From Streptomyces aureocirculatus (GTDB lineage: Bacteria; Actinomycetota; Actinomycetes; Streptomycetales; Streptomycetaceae): a stretch of 38,426 bases of DNA. Below are positions 23,939 to 31,525 of the stretch, piece by piece. The number at the start of each line of letters is the position of its first letter. Positions within the stretch are counted from its first letter, which is position 1. Where the stretch lies: the NCBI RefSeq assembly GCF_000720475.1, contig NZ_JOAP01000061.1, positions 1 through 38,426 on the forward strand, given 5' to 3'. The position numbers were made by a program, and so were the translations under genes. Under the pieces are notes generated by a model. The model had not been told where the DNA came from and ran no database searches. It worked only from the letters and a program-made list of their open reading frames with translations.

Positions 23939-24589
23939 TCACTCGGCTCGCGGCCGCCCGAGACTCGGCGAGCCGCTCGGGAGAGCCGGGCTGCCGCCGC
24001 ACTTGTATACGTCCCGGGCGGCCAGGCGGAGGGTTTCTGCGGTCAGTTCGGCGAAGGCTTTGGTGTTCGAACCAGCGGACGCGGAGCGGTCCACGTCGTG
24101 AACACTCGCCTCGATGATGCGGGGGTTGCCCTTCGTTGGGCAATTCAACAGCAACACGGCCGCACGCTTCGAGGCATACCCTCGGGCTTCACCAAGTCGC
24201 AGCGGGGCACTTCCTGGCTCCTCGGCTTCGCGCTCGACCCTCTCCACCGCCTTATCGATGGTCTTGACCCTTTTCAGATCCAAGTACTGGAAGTACGTCA
24301 CCGACAGTTCTCGATCGCCGGCGGCGATAGTGCAATCGGGCGTTGGCCCGGTATAGGGAACACCGAATTCTTCCCCGATGTCCTCCCAGTACTTGCTCCC
24401 GCTCTTCGGCAGGAGATCGGCTGCAAGGTTCCCGGGGAGCGTATTTCCGCATACCTGGTCCGGTACTGAGACGGCGGGTGCACTGGCGGGCCAAAGCTGC
24501 CATACGACTACGCCAACTGAAGACACCAGGGTCACTGAGACGGCCACCCAGAGGTTTCTCTTGCGCTTTGGCGCCACGGTCCCGGTCAT
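23939..24589 (-). CDS. Membrane-anchored extracellular protein, unknown function
   Basis: The 216-residue product has a basic start (MTGTVAPKRKRN) and one membrane helix at about 12-33 (LWVAVSVTLVSSVGVVVWQL), then an extracytoplasmic domain. Four Cys are spread through it (PDQVCG, PDCTIA, LLNCPT, YKCGG), probably forming two disulphides. A DUF3558-like fold is possible but not certain. Its ATG at 24589 overlaps the stop of the upstream gene by one base (TGATG), indicating coupled translation. Codons are less GC-rich than in the flanking carboxypeptidase, like the 3' third of the upstream gene. It probably works with the DUF6571-like product outside the cell. Confidence 0.7.
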   Translation of the reverse strand: MTGTVAPKRKRNLWVAVSVTLVSSVGVVVWQLWPASAPAVSVPDQVCGNTLPGNLAADLLPKSGSKYWEDIGEEFGVPYTGPTPDCTIAAGDRELSVTYFQYLDLKRVKTIDKAVERVEREAEEPGSAPLRLGEARGYASKRAAVLLLNCPTKGNPRIIEASVHDVDRSASAGSNTKAFAELTAETLRLAARDVYKCGGSPALPSGSPSLGRPRAE

Positions 24590-26766
24590 CAGACTGCTCT
24601 ACCTCCGTCCTGACGGGCAATCTCATAGTGCAGTTTCGTGCTTCGTTGCGCGGAATCTGCTACGACCACCGCCTCACCATGGCTGTATCCATGCTGTCTA
24701 GCTGCGCTGTAAACGGCGTCGTATGTACTACCGGTAGATTGTCGCCGCTGCTCCGCCAGAAATTCCTCCCTCTCTTGCTCCGCGCCCTCGCTGTTATCCT
24801 TGCTGTACCGTTCAACGACACTCTCACGTGTATCCTCCACGATCCAGCCAACGACATCGTTGACGTAGGGAATATCGCTCACACCGAGGCTGATTGCGCG
24901 CCCCGCCCACTTTCCTGCAGTGTCGATGGAACGATTGAATTCCTCGTCGGACGCGATCCTTTCGTCGTAGACGGATCGCGTCCGAGCTTCGGCCATGATT
25001 CCGGCGATCTCGGAACCCGGGGCAACCTTGTTGTTCACGTCGCCGTTTACCGTGTCCCTTGCTAGACCGTGGGGGTTCTGGAGGGTCTCGTCCACAAGTT
25101 GCGTCGTGACGGACTGCTGGGAATTCAGAATGGCGCCGTAGGCTCCGGGGTCCGTGCCCACCGCTCCCAGGAAATCCCGCACGCTGGTTTCGCTGAGGCT
25201 GCCGAGGTTCGCGCTGCTGCCGTGGGTCGTGAGGGGCCTTTCGCCGTTGAGTCCGTCCTGGAAGTCCCGCATGTACTCCGCCGTGATGTTCCCCATGCTG
25301 CCCCGCAGCTTCGAATCCTCCAGGATTTCCGGGTTGCGGCCGTAGTGGTCCACGAGACGGTTGACGAAGGACGCGCTGGCGTCCGTGTGGGGCTTCGGTG
25401 GTGCGTCGGCGTCGTACGGGGTGCGGATGGCCGCCGATTCCAGGGCGTGGCCGAGGCTGGTCTCGTACTGGCCGCGGCCGGCGTCGCTCAGGCCTACGGC
25501 GTCCAGCGCCGTGAACCTGAGGTTGCGGGAGCCTTCCCCGTGGCCGACGAGGTAGTCCCAGTTGCTCTCGGCGCCGGAGCCGGTGTGGAAGAACTCCAGG
25601 GAAGCTTCCGGGTTGTGGCTGAGGGATTCCATGAGTCCGGAGACCGGGTCACAGGAGGATTTGCCCGGGGGGTGGTTGAGGTTTTCGGAACCCCAGGATG
25701 TGAAAGGCGGAAGTTTCCTCTCGTGCTCAAGGAGCTTGCCGCCGTAGTCCTGGAGGAACTTGGTTTCGAACTTCCCCTTGTGCATCAGGCTCGTCATGAC
25801 CTCGAAGCCGAACGGTGGAGTGCCCCCGCCCCACCCCGGGGCAGCGGGAAGCCGTTTCCCGCCCGCCTCGATCATGTCCTTCTTCCACGCGTCCATCTCC
25901 GGGCTTTCGACCCGTGTGGCCCCGGCGAGTGTCAGGCTCAGATTGTCCTGCACATCACCGAGGATCTCGGCGCGTTCGGGCCCCACGGCACCCATCGTCC
26001 CGGCGGGGGCTGCGAGGTCGCGCCAGAAGCGGAGGGTGCCCTCGGCGCCCAGTCGGGTGGCGAAGCGCTCCGCGAAGGCGGGGGTGTCCTGATAGCGGCC
26101 GAGAGTGTCGTTGAAGTTCTTGAGCTTTTCGTCGCTCCATCCATCGACGCCGCCCTTGGCCACCTCCTTGGCCCAGCGGTCCGCGTCCACCCGGCCCTGA
26201 AGGCTCTTCGCGTGATCGAGGCTGTTCACCCGTACGTCGGAGAAGTCGTGCTTGCCGCGCGCCAGTTCCCGCAGCGCCCGTTCGGCAATCCGGTCCGTCT
26301 CGTCCGCTTCCTGGAGTACTCGCGTCGCGTCCCGCATGGTCGCGATCAGGTCCATCCGCGTGGGAGCACCGTCCTTGGCGGCGTCCTGCGGTGAACGGGC
26401 CTCCGCCCCGCCTGCGGGGGTGATGCGGATGTTGCGCTTCGCGGCGCTGTCCGCCACGCGCTCCATCTCGTTCTTGTGCCGCGTGAACGCCTTGAGCGCT
26501 CCCTGAAGGACCGCGAGGACGCTCTGCGCCGACGTGACGGCATCCTCGAACTCGGATGCCGTCTTGACCACGAACGCCTTGCCCACCGTGGCGTTGGCGC
26601 CCTTCCAGTCGGCCAGCTCCGCCTTGCGTTCGAGCAGGGCCGCGCTGTCACCGCCGCCCCCGCCGGCGGCCAGCTCACTCAGGCGTCGCGCCATCACCTC
26701 CCAGTCGTCCACGGCGGACGCCAGTTTGCCCAGCCGCAACCCGAGAAGGTCCTGAACCGTCAGCAT
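24589..26766 (-). CDS. DUF6571-like large protein, candidate type VII secretion substrate
   Basis: The 725-residue product begins MLTVQDLLGLRLGKLASAVD then DWEVMARRLSELA, a helical start reminiscent of WXG100/LXG-type proteins; residues 1-170 are long helices without a signal peptide. The middle contains DGWSDEKLKNFNDTLGRYQD and FEVMTSLMHKGKFETKFLQD, followed by FFHTGSGAESNWDYLVG, a layout I know as DUF6571 in Streptomyces. The C-terminal 110 residues hold SIDTAGKWAGRAISLGVSDI and a Glu/Gln-rich stretch. ATG 26766 follows a 49-nt gap after the EspC-like gene that includes a tandem duplication of GGAGACGGGGGCGAG. Third-position GC falls in the last ~500 nt. Secretion by an ESX-like system is inferred from the N-terminus and the partner. 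Confidence 0.72.
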   Translation of the reverse strand: MLTVQDLLGLRLGKLASAVDDWEVMARRLSELAAGGGGGDSAALLERKAELADWKGANATVGKAFVVKTASEFEDAVTSAQSVLAVLQGALKAFTRHKNEMERVADSAAKRNIRITPAGGAEARSPQDAAKDGAPTRMDLIATMRDATRVLQEADETDRIAERALRELARGKHDFSDVRVNSLDHAKSLQGRVDADRWAKEVAKGGVDGWSDEKLKNFNDTLGRYQDTPAFAERFATRLGAEGTLRFWRDLAAPAGTMGAVGPERAEILGDVQDNLSLTLAGATRVESPEMDAWKKDMIEAGGKRLPAAPGWGGGTPPFGFEVMTSLMHKGKFETKFLQDYGGKLLEHERKLPPFTSWGSENLNHPPGKSSCDPVSGLMESLSHNPEASLEFFHTGSGAESNWDYLVGHGEGSRNLRFTALDAVGLSDAGRGQYETSLGHALESAAIRTPYDADAPPKPHTDASASFVNRLVDHYGRNPEILEDSKLRGSMGNITAEYMRDFQDGLNGERPLTTHGSSANLGSLSETSVRDFLGAVGTDPGAYGAILNSQQSVTTQLVDETLQNPHGLARDTVNGDVNNKVAPGSEIAGIMAEARTRSVYDERIASDEEFNRSIDTAGKWAGRAISLGVSDIPYVNDVVGWIVEDTRESVVERYSKDNSEGAEQEREEFLAEQRRQSTGSTYDAVYSAARQHGYSHGEAVVVADSAQRSTKLHYEIARQDGGRAV

Positions 26767-26815
26767 GCCCTCGCCCCCGTCTCCGCACTCGCCCCCGTCT
26801 CCGCCCCCGCCTCCG

Positions 26816-27232
26816 TCACTTCATGTACTTGTCGATGACCGACACGGAGACGGACGTGGCGACGTCGTCGTCGTCCTTCTTGTGCTGTGCGCGCGTGAAG
26901 TCGAGGTGGTTGGAGATGTGCCCGCACGCGTCCACGAGGGTCCTCGACTTGGAGTTCCAGGCGTCGTGCAGCGTGGTGAGGGCGGCGCCCATGGCGAGCC
27001 CTTGTCCGGACAGCTCGACGGCGGCCCCGAAAGTGCTCTCCCGCGCGTGGTCGGAGTCCTTCCGGAGGCGGTCACGGAGCCGGTGAGCGATGCCGCCGAG
27101 CACGCCGAGCTCGTCGTCGTGGACGACGAGGTCCGCCGCCGCGTTCGGGCGGGACACGCCGTTGAGTCGCAGGCCGTCCGCCTGCCTCCGTGCGGCCGCG
27201 GCCTTCAACTGCTCCCACTCGTCCCACGACAT
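26816..27232 (-). CDS. EspC/WXG-like small helical protein, partner of the DUF6571-like gene
   Basis: The product is 138 residues from ATG 27232, which follows GGGGGAGG; in-frame codons further upstream run through non-coding sequence. It begins MSWDEWEQLKAAAARRQADG and continues DLVVHDDELGVLGGIAHRLR, a helical hairpin with the connecting region TLHDAWNSKSRTLVDACG. This is the general form of ESX-secreted EspC-type proteins, which pair with larger substrates encoded next to them. A TATAGT -10-like hexamer lies about 40 nt upstream. It leads a three-gene unit with the DUF6571-like gene and a membrane-anchored protein. The family call is moderately sure, the function inferred. Confidence 0.68.
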   Translation of the reverse strand: MSWDEWEQLKAAAARRQADGLRLNGVSRPNAAADLVVHDDELGVLGGIAHRLRDRLRKDSDHARESTFGAAVELSGQGLAMGAALTTLHDAWNSKSRTLVDACGHISNHLDFTRAQHKKDDDDVATSVSVSVIDKYMK

Positions 27233-27326
27233 CGCAGCCTCCCCCGCGCACGGCCAATACGACGGACCACTATAGCCACGCCCGTAACACAGGGTCGTAG
27301 CGTAATCACGCCAGGCTGCCGAGGTG

Positions 27327-27371
27327 CGACGTGGGGGGCACCCGGTAAGTCGCCGGGTGCCCCCCACGTCG
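27327..27371. terminator. Strong 19-bp hairpin after the GntP gene
   Basis: The arms 27327-27345 and 27353-27371 are perfect 19-bp complements (CGACGTGGGGGGCACCCGG on the plus strand) with a 7-nt loop. It lies 12 nt beyond the stop of the GntP gene on the minus strand and insulates the EspC-like operon. Confidence 0.85.
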
Positions 27372-27382
27372 TACGAAACGAG

Positions 27383-28876
27383 CTACACGAACAGACTCAC
27401 CACGGCCGCCACCACGAACCCCGCCACCGAAAGCACCGTCTCCAGGACCGTCCAGGTCTTGAGGGTGTCGCGTTCGGAGATGCCGAAGTACTTGGCGACC
27501 ATCCAGAAGCCGCCGTCGTTGACGTGCGAGGCGAAGATGGAGCCCGCGGAGATGGCCATGATGACCAGGGCCGTGAAGGCGTTGGAGTAGTCGCCCTCGG
27601 CGAGGAGGGGGGCCACGATGCCCGCGGTCGTGACGATGGCGACCGTCGCCGAGCCCTGGGCCACGCGCAGGACCACGGAGATCAGGTAGGCGAGGACGAT
27701 CACGGGCAGGCCGACGTCGTTGAAGGTGTCCGAGAGGGCCTGGGCGACGCCGCTGCCCTTGAGGACGCCGCCGAAGATGCCGCCCGCGCCGACCACGAGC
27801 AGGATGTTGCCGACCGGCTTCAGGGACGCCGTCGACACCGTCTCCAGGGACTTGCGGGACCAGCCGCGGCGGATGCCGAGCAGGTAGTACGCCATCAGCA
27901 GGGCGATCGTCAGGGCGACGAAGGGGTTGCCGAAGAACTCGATGACGCTGCGGCCCGTGGAGGGGTCGAAGGCGATGGAGGAGAACGTCGCCAGGAGGAT
28001 CAGGACCAGGGGGGTGCCGATGATCAGGAAGACGGTGGCGAGCGCGACCGGCTGCTCCTGCGGCTCACGGCCCGCGGCCCGCTGCTCGGCGATGACCGCC
28101 GCCCTGGCCTCCTCCGATGCCTCCAGCATGTCCTGCGGTACGGGGACGAAGATGCGCTTGCCGATCCACGCCGAGAACACCCAGGCCGCGAGGACCGCGG
28201 GGACGCCGCAGACGATGCCCATGAGGATGACCCAGCCGAGGTCGACCTTGAGCAGCCCTGCCGCGGCCACCGGGCCCGGGTGCGGGGGCAGGAACGCGTG
28301 GGTCATCGACAGGCCCGCGAGCAGCGGCAGGCAGTAGAGCAGGATCGACTTGCCGCTGCGCTTGGCGGCGGCGTACACGATGGGCGCGAGGACGAAGATG
28401 CCCACGTCGAAGAAGACCGGGATGCCGAAGATCAGGCCGGTCAGGCCCATGGCCAGCGGGGCGCGCTTCTCGCCGAAGAGGCCGAGGAGCCGCGACGCGA
28501 GGACTTCGGCGCCGCCGGAGACCTCCAGGATCGCGCCGAGCATGGTGCCGAGGCCGATGATGATCGCGACATGGCCGAGGATGCCGCCCATGCCGGACTC
28601 GATGAGCGAGACCGCGTCCGACTTCTGGACCGTGCCGAAGAGTTCGGTGACCGAGAGACCGGCCGCGAGGCCGACGGCTATGGAGACCGCGAGGAGCGCG
28701 ACGAACGGCTGCAGCCGCACTTTGATGATGAGGAAGAGCAGCAGCAGGATGCCGAGGGCGGCGACGGTCAGCAGACCCGCCGTGCCGTCGATGAGGGCCA
28801 TCAGGCCACCGGTGTGCGGCGGTGCTTCTGCTGGGGCGGTGGCCGCGAGCGGCACGGAGAAGGTGGACGGGGACAT
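27383..28876 (-). CDS. GntP-family gluconate/sugar-acid permease
   Basis: The 497-residue integral membrane protein has 12 or more hydrophobic segments. GntP hallmarks include MTHAFLPPHPGPVAAAGLL, GIPVFFDVGIFVLAPIVYAA and SAGSIFASHVNDGGFWMVAK. GntP proteins are proton symporters for gluconate and related acids, including some for D-serine or fructuronate. ATG 28876 follows GAGGT; the open frame upstream is Pro/Arg-rich and implausible. It is last in the minus-strand run kinase, iclR, ridA, gntP. The gap to ridA is 224 nt and contains a hairpin and a G-rich run, so its expression may differ from the upstream genes. Substrate is unproven. Confidence 0.9.
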   Translation of the reverse strand: MSPSTFSVPLAATAPAEAPPHTGGLMALIDGTAGLLTVAALGILLLLFLIIKVRLQPFVALLAVSIAVGLAAGLSVTELFGTVQKSDAVSLIESGMGGILGHVAIIIGLGTMLGAILEVSGGAEVLASRLLGLFGEKRAPLAMGLTGLIFGIPVFFDVGIFVLAPIVYAAAKRSGKSILLYCLPLLAGLSMTHAFLPPHPGPVAAAGLLKVDLGWVILMGIVCGVPAVLAAWVFSAWIGKRIFVPVPQDMLEASEEARAAVIAEQRAAGREPQEQPVALATVFLIIGTPLVLILLATFSSIAFDPSTGRSVIEFFGNPFVALTIALLMAYYLLGIRRGWSRKSLETVSTASLKPVGNILLVVGAGGIFGGVLKGSGVAQALSDTFNDVGLPVIVLAYLISVVLRVAQGSATVAIVTTAGIVAPLLAEGDYSNAFTALVIMAISAGSIFASHVNDGGFWMVAKYFGISERDTLKTWTVLETVLSVAGFVVAAVVSLFV

Positions 28877-28980
28877 CGTTGACCTCGTAAGTGCATGGAG
28901 CTTTCTGGGGCAGGGGGGATCGCGGCACGGCGCCTCGGGGTGCCGGGGCGGCGCACCGTGATGACGTACGGCTTGCTTGC

Positions 28981-29011
28981 GGGGGGTGAGGGGGATGTTG
29001 GGGGGGCGGGG
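28981..29011 (+). other. Potential G-quadruplex in the ridA-gntP gap
   Basis: Four G-tracts on the plus strand (28981-28986, 28990-28994, 29000-29006, 29008-29011) are separated by loops of 3, 5 and 1 nt, a canonical quadruplex pattern. The G-rich strand is the template for gntP transcription. Confidence 0.55.
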
Positions 29012-29019
29012 CCGTGGGC

Positions 29020-29044
29020 GGGGAGGCCGGGTACGGGCCTCCCC
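29020..29044 (-). terminator. Hairpin between ridA and gntP
   Basis: GGGGAGGCC (29020-29028) and GGCCTCCCC (29036-29044) form a perfect 9-bp stem with a 7-nt loop, 57 nt after the ridA stop. It could end transcription from the kinase-iclR-ridA unit or attenuate gntP. Confidence 0.5.
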
Positions 29045-29100
29045 CACCTCAGCCGCGTACCGGCGGTCGGCCGGGTGCAGCGGTCAGGCCGCCGCGACGG

Positions 29101-29511
29101 TCAGCCGAGTACGGCCAGCGCGTCGATCTCGATGAGCAGGCCCTTGGGCAGGCCGACGTACACCGTGGTGCGGGCGGAGGCGGGGGCCTTGAGGCCCTGC
29201 TCCTCGAAGTACTGGTTGTAGATCTCGTTCATCTCAGCGAAGTGGTCCACGTCCGTGAGGTAGACGCGCATCATCATCACGTCGTCCCAGGTGGCGCCGC
29301 CCTCTTCGAGGATCGCCTTGACGTTGGCGAAGGTCTGGAGGGTCTGCTCGCGCAGGGTGGGCCCGGCGGGGGTGGGGGCCTTGCCCTCCTCGGCGGGCAG
29401 GAAGCCGACCTGGCCCGCGACCTGGAGGATGTTGCCCTTCTTGACGCCGTGGGAGAACTTGGCGGGCGGGGTGGTGTGCGTTGCCGGGGTGATGGCGGTC
29501 TTCTCGCTCAT
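29101..29511 (-). CDS. ridA: RidA family enamine/imine deaminase
   Basis: The 136-residue protein carries the Rid fold: HGVKKGNILQVAGQVGFLPA, then FANVKAILEEGGATWDDVMM with VYLTDVDHFAEMN, and the key Arg114 in ASARTTVYVGLP. RidA enzymes are cytosolic trimers that hydrolyse reactive enamine/imine intermediates made by PLP dehydratases, especially from serine and threonine. This fits the PLP-dependent deaminase across the divergent promoter at 31526. ATG 29511 follows AGAAGG. It is 26 nt from the IclR gene stop on the same strand. It is slightly longer at the N-terminus than the ~128-residue archetype. Confidence 0.9.
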   Translation of the reverse strand: MSEKTAITPATHTTPPAKFSHGVKKGNILQVAGQVGFLPAEEGKAPTPAGPTLREQTLQTFANVKAILEEGGATWDDVMMMRVYLTDVDHFAEMNEIYNQYFEEQGLKAPASARTTVYVGLPKGLLIEIDALAVLG

Positions 29512-29537
29512 GATGTTGCCTTCTTCGTAGGGGTGGT

Positions 29538-30302
29538 TCACAGGGCGTGCCGGGCGTCCGGTACGGCGCCCGAGTACTCCCTGCTGATGGCCTCCGCCGT
29601 ACGCCGTACCAGCGGAAGGAGCTTGAGGAGTTCCTCGGCCGTGACGACGACGTTCGGCGCGGACACCGACATGGCGGCGACGACCCGGCCGTCCGCGCCG
29701 CGGATGGGGGCGCCGACGCAGTTGATGGACTCCTCGTGGCCACCGAGGTCGGTGGCCCAGCCCTGCTCGCGCACCTGCGCCAGCTCCCTGAGGAAAGCGG
29801 CGGCGTTGGGCGTCGAGCGGGACGTGTACGCGGGATAGTCGAGCTTCTCCGCGAAGGCGCGGCGCTCGGCTTCGGGGAAGTCGGAGAGCAGCAGCTTGGC
29901 GACGGCGGCGACGGTGATGGCGACCGGCTTGCCGATGCGCGAGTACATGCGGACCGGGTAGCGGCTCTCCACCTTGTCGATGTAGAGCACCTCCTGCTCC
30001 TCGTACACGGCGAGGTGGACGGTGTGGCCGCACTTCTCGTTGAGGGCGAGCAGGTGGGGGTGCGCGATCTCGCGTACGTCGAGGTTCTCCACGGCTTCCT
30101 GGGCGAGCGCGAAGAGGCGGGCGCCCAGGCGGTAGCGCTGGTCGGACTGGCGGAAGACCAGGCCGTGTTCGTGCAGGGTGCGAAGGAGGCGCAGGGCCGT
30201 GGACTTGTGGACGCCCAGGCGCTCGGCGACCTGGCCGAGATCGGCGGGGCCCTCGGCGAGCAGGGGCAGGATCGACAGGGCGCGGTCGACGGTCTGGCTC
30301 AT
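29538..30302 (-). CDS. IclR-family transcriptional regulator
   Basis: The 254-residue protein has an N-terminal winged helix (MSQTVDRALSILPLLAEGPA, then LGQVAERLGVHKSTALRLLR) and a C-terminal IclR effector domain with AHPHLLALNEKCGHTVHLAV, VLYIDKVESRYPVRMYSRIG and ESINCVGAPIRGADGRVVAA. The effector is probably a sugar acid or amino-acid-derived compound. Its ATG at 30302 overlaps the kinase stop by 4 nt (ATGA), so both are made together. A palindrome GTTGCA-N5-TGCAAC in the divergent promoter at 31478-31494 is the best candidate operator. IclR regulators act either as repressors or as activators. Confidence 0.92.
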   Translation of the reverse strand: MSQTVDRALSILPLLAEGPADLGQVAERLGVHKSTALRLLRTLHEHGLVFRQSDQRYRLGARLFALAQEAVENLDVREIAHPHLLALNEKCGHTVHLAVYEEQEVLYIDKVESRYPVRMYSRIGKPVAITVAAVAKLLLSDFPEAERRAFAEKLDYPAYTSRSTPNAAAFLRELAQVREQGWATDLGGHEESINCVGAPIRGADGRVVAAMSVSAPNVVVTAEELLKLLPLVRRTAEAISREYSGAVPDARHAL

Positions 30303-31387
30303 GACGTTCGTACCTCCTCGTCGGCCACGGTCGTGGCCCGGGTGGGATCCGCCGCCGTCCAGCCTGGCCCGAGACGCAGGGTCTCCCAGCCAACTGGGTC
30401 CAGGGCGGCGAGCGCGTCGGCGTGGCCGCGGGACGCGGGTGTGGCGAGGTCGCCGGGCACGGTGAGGGCGGCGGCGGCCATCAGGTGGCCGTGCCGCAGT
30501 CGGTGCTCGGCGGACAGGCCGCGCAGGGTCGCGGAGAGGAAACCGGCGGCGAAGGCGTCGCCCGCTCCGACGGGCGCGACGACGTCGACGTGCAGGGCCG
30601 GGACGAACGTGGCGGTGTCGCGGCCGGTGGCGGGGTCGTTGGCGAGGACCGTGGCGCCGTGCGCGCCCTGCTTGACGACGAGCACGTCGGGCCCGGGCAG
30701 CGCCTCGCGGATCGCCGCGGTGCCGCCGGTGACGCCCCAGGCCGCCGCGGCCTCGTCCTCGCCGACGAACACGATGTCGGCGCCGCGGGCGAGGTCGAGC
30801 AGCACTTCGGCGCCGCCCTGCTCCCGCCAGAGGCCGGGGCGGTGGTTGACGTCGAAGGAGACGAGGGAGCGGCGGCGCCCGGCGCCCCGGTCGCACAGGG
30901 TGCGTACGAGGGCGAGGCAGTCGGCGGACAGCGCGGGTGTGATGCCGGAGAGGTGAAGCACCCGCCCGGACCACAGGGCTTCGTGGTCCACGGTGTCCGG
31001 GGACATCGCGGAGGCGGCGGAGCCCGCGCGGTAGTAGACGACTTCGTGGGCGTCGGTGTCGCGGTCGTCGGCGGTGCGGAAGTAGATGCCGGTGGGGCGG
31101 TGCGGGTCGCGGCCGACGGCGGAGGTGTCCACGCCGTACCGCCCGATCGCCTCCACCAGGTGGTCGCCGAAGCCGTCGGCTCCGACACGGCTGACCCAGC
31201 GGGCGCGGTGGCCCGCGGCGGCGAGCGCGCAGACGACGTTGGACTCGGCGCCGCCGATGCCGCGTTCGAAGGACGGCACGTCGGCGATCCTGCCGGGTCG
31301 CGACGGCAGGAAGGTCACCATCGACTCGCCCAGGGCCACCACGTCGGTGTCCAGGGAGTTCGTGTCTCCGCCGCCTGCTCGGGTCAC
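30299..31387 (-). CDS. PfkB-family sugar kinase, 2-keto-3-deoxygluconate kinase-like
   Basis: The 362-residue protein has both PfkB signatures: GIGGAESNVVCALAAAGH at about 43-60 and APVGAGDAFAAGF at about 271-283, with catalytic Asp277. The central part VSFDVNHRPGLW is typical of KDG kinase and ribokinase-like enzymes. It would phosphorylate a sugar or sugar acid with ATP, for example KDG to KDPG. ATG 31387 begins MTRAGGGDTNSLDTDVVALG; an internal start is possible because the first 12 residues are not conserved. It is the first gene of the minus-strand operon with iclR. No KDPG aldolase gene is seen nearby, so substrate assignment stays tentative. Confidence 0.85.
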   Translation of the reverse strand: MTRAGGGDTNSLDTDVVALGESMVTFLPSRPGRIADVPSFERGIGGAESNVVCALAAAGHRARWVSRVGADGFGDHLVEAIGRYGVDTSAVGRDPHRPTGIYFRTADDRDTDAHEVVYYRAGSAASAMSPDTVDHEALWSGRVLHLSGITPALSADCLALVRTLCDRGAGRRRSLVSFDVNHRPGLWREQGGAEVLLDLARGADIVFVGEDEAAAAWGVTGGTAAIREALPGPDVLVVKQGAHGATVLANDPATGRDTATFVPALHVDVVAPVGAGDAFAAGFLSATLRGLSAEHRLRHGHLMAAAALTVPGDLATPASRGHADALAALDPVGWETLRLGPGWTAADPTRATTVADEEVRTS

Positions 31388-31477
31388 GTCGGTGTCAGCC
31401 CCTCATTCGCTTCCCGGGTCCGTTGACCCGGCGTTGGCTCGGATGTTAGACAGCAGTAAGCGACATACGCAATGAAC

Positions 31478-31494
31478 GTTGCATATCTTGCAAC
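31478..31494. promoter_or_regulatory. Candidate IclR operator in the divergent promoter
   Basis: GTTGCATATCTTGCAAC is a perfect 6-bp inverted repeat with a 5-nt AT-rich centre. It lies in the 138-bp space between the kinase (start 31387) and the deaminase (start 31526). Form and position fit an IclR-family site controlling both directions. Confidence 0.6.
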
Positions 31495-31525
31495 GCATGC
31501 GTGGAAGAGGCACGAGGAGACGTCC

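Noticed and set aside
24343..26394. Plus-strand open frames opposite the DUF6571-like gene
   Set aside because: No start signals or domains; the minus-strand gene has coupled neighbours and proper ribosome-binding sites.
29512..30393. RidA fused to a long N-terminal domain in an upstream frame
   Set aside because: The frame upstream of ATG 29511 is antiparallel-style Pro/Arg shadow of the IclR gene, and a ribosome-binding site precedes 29511.
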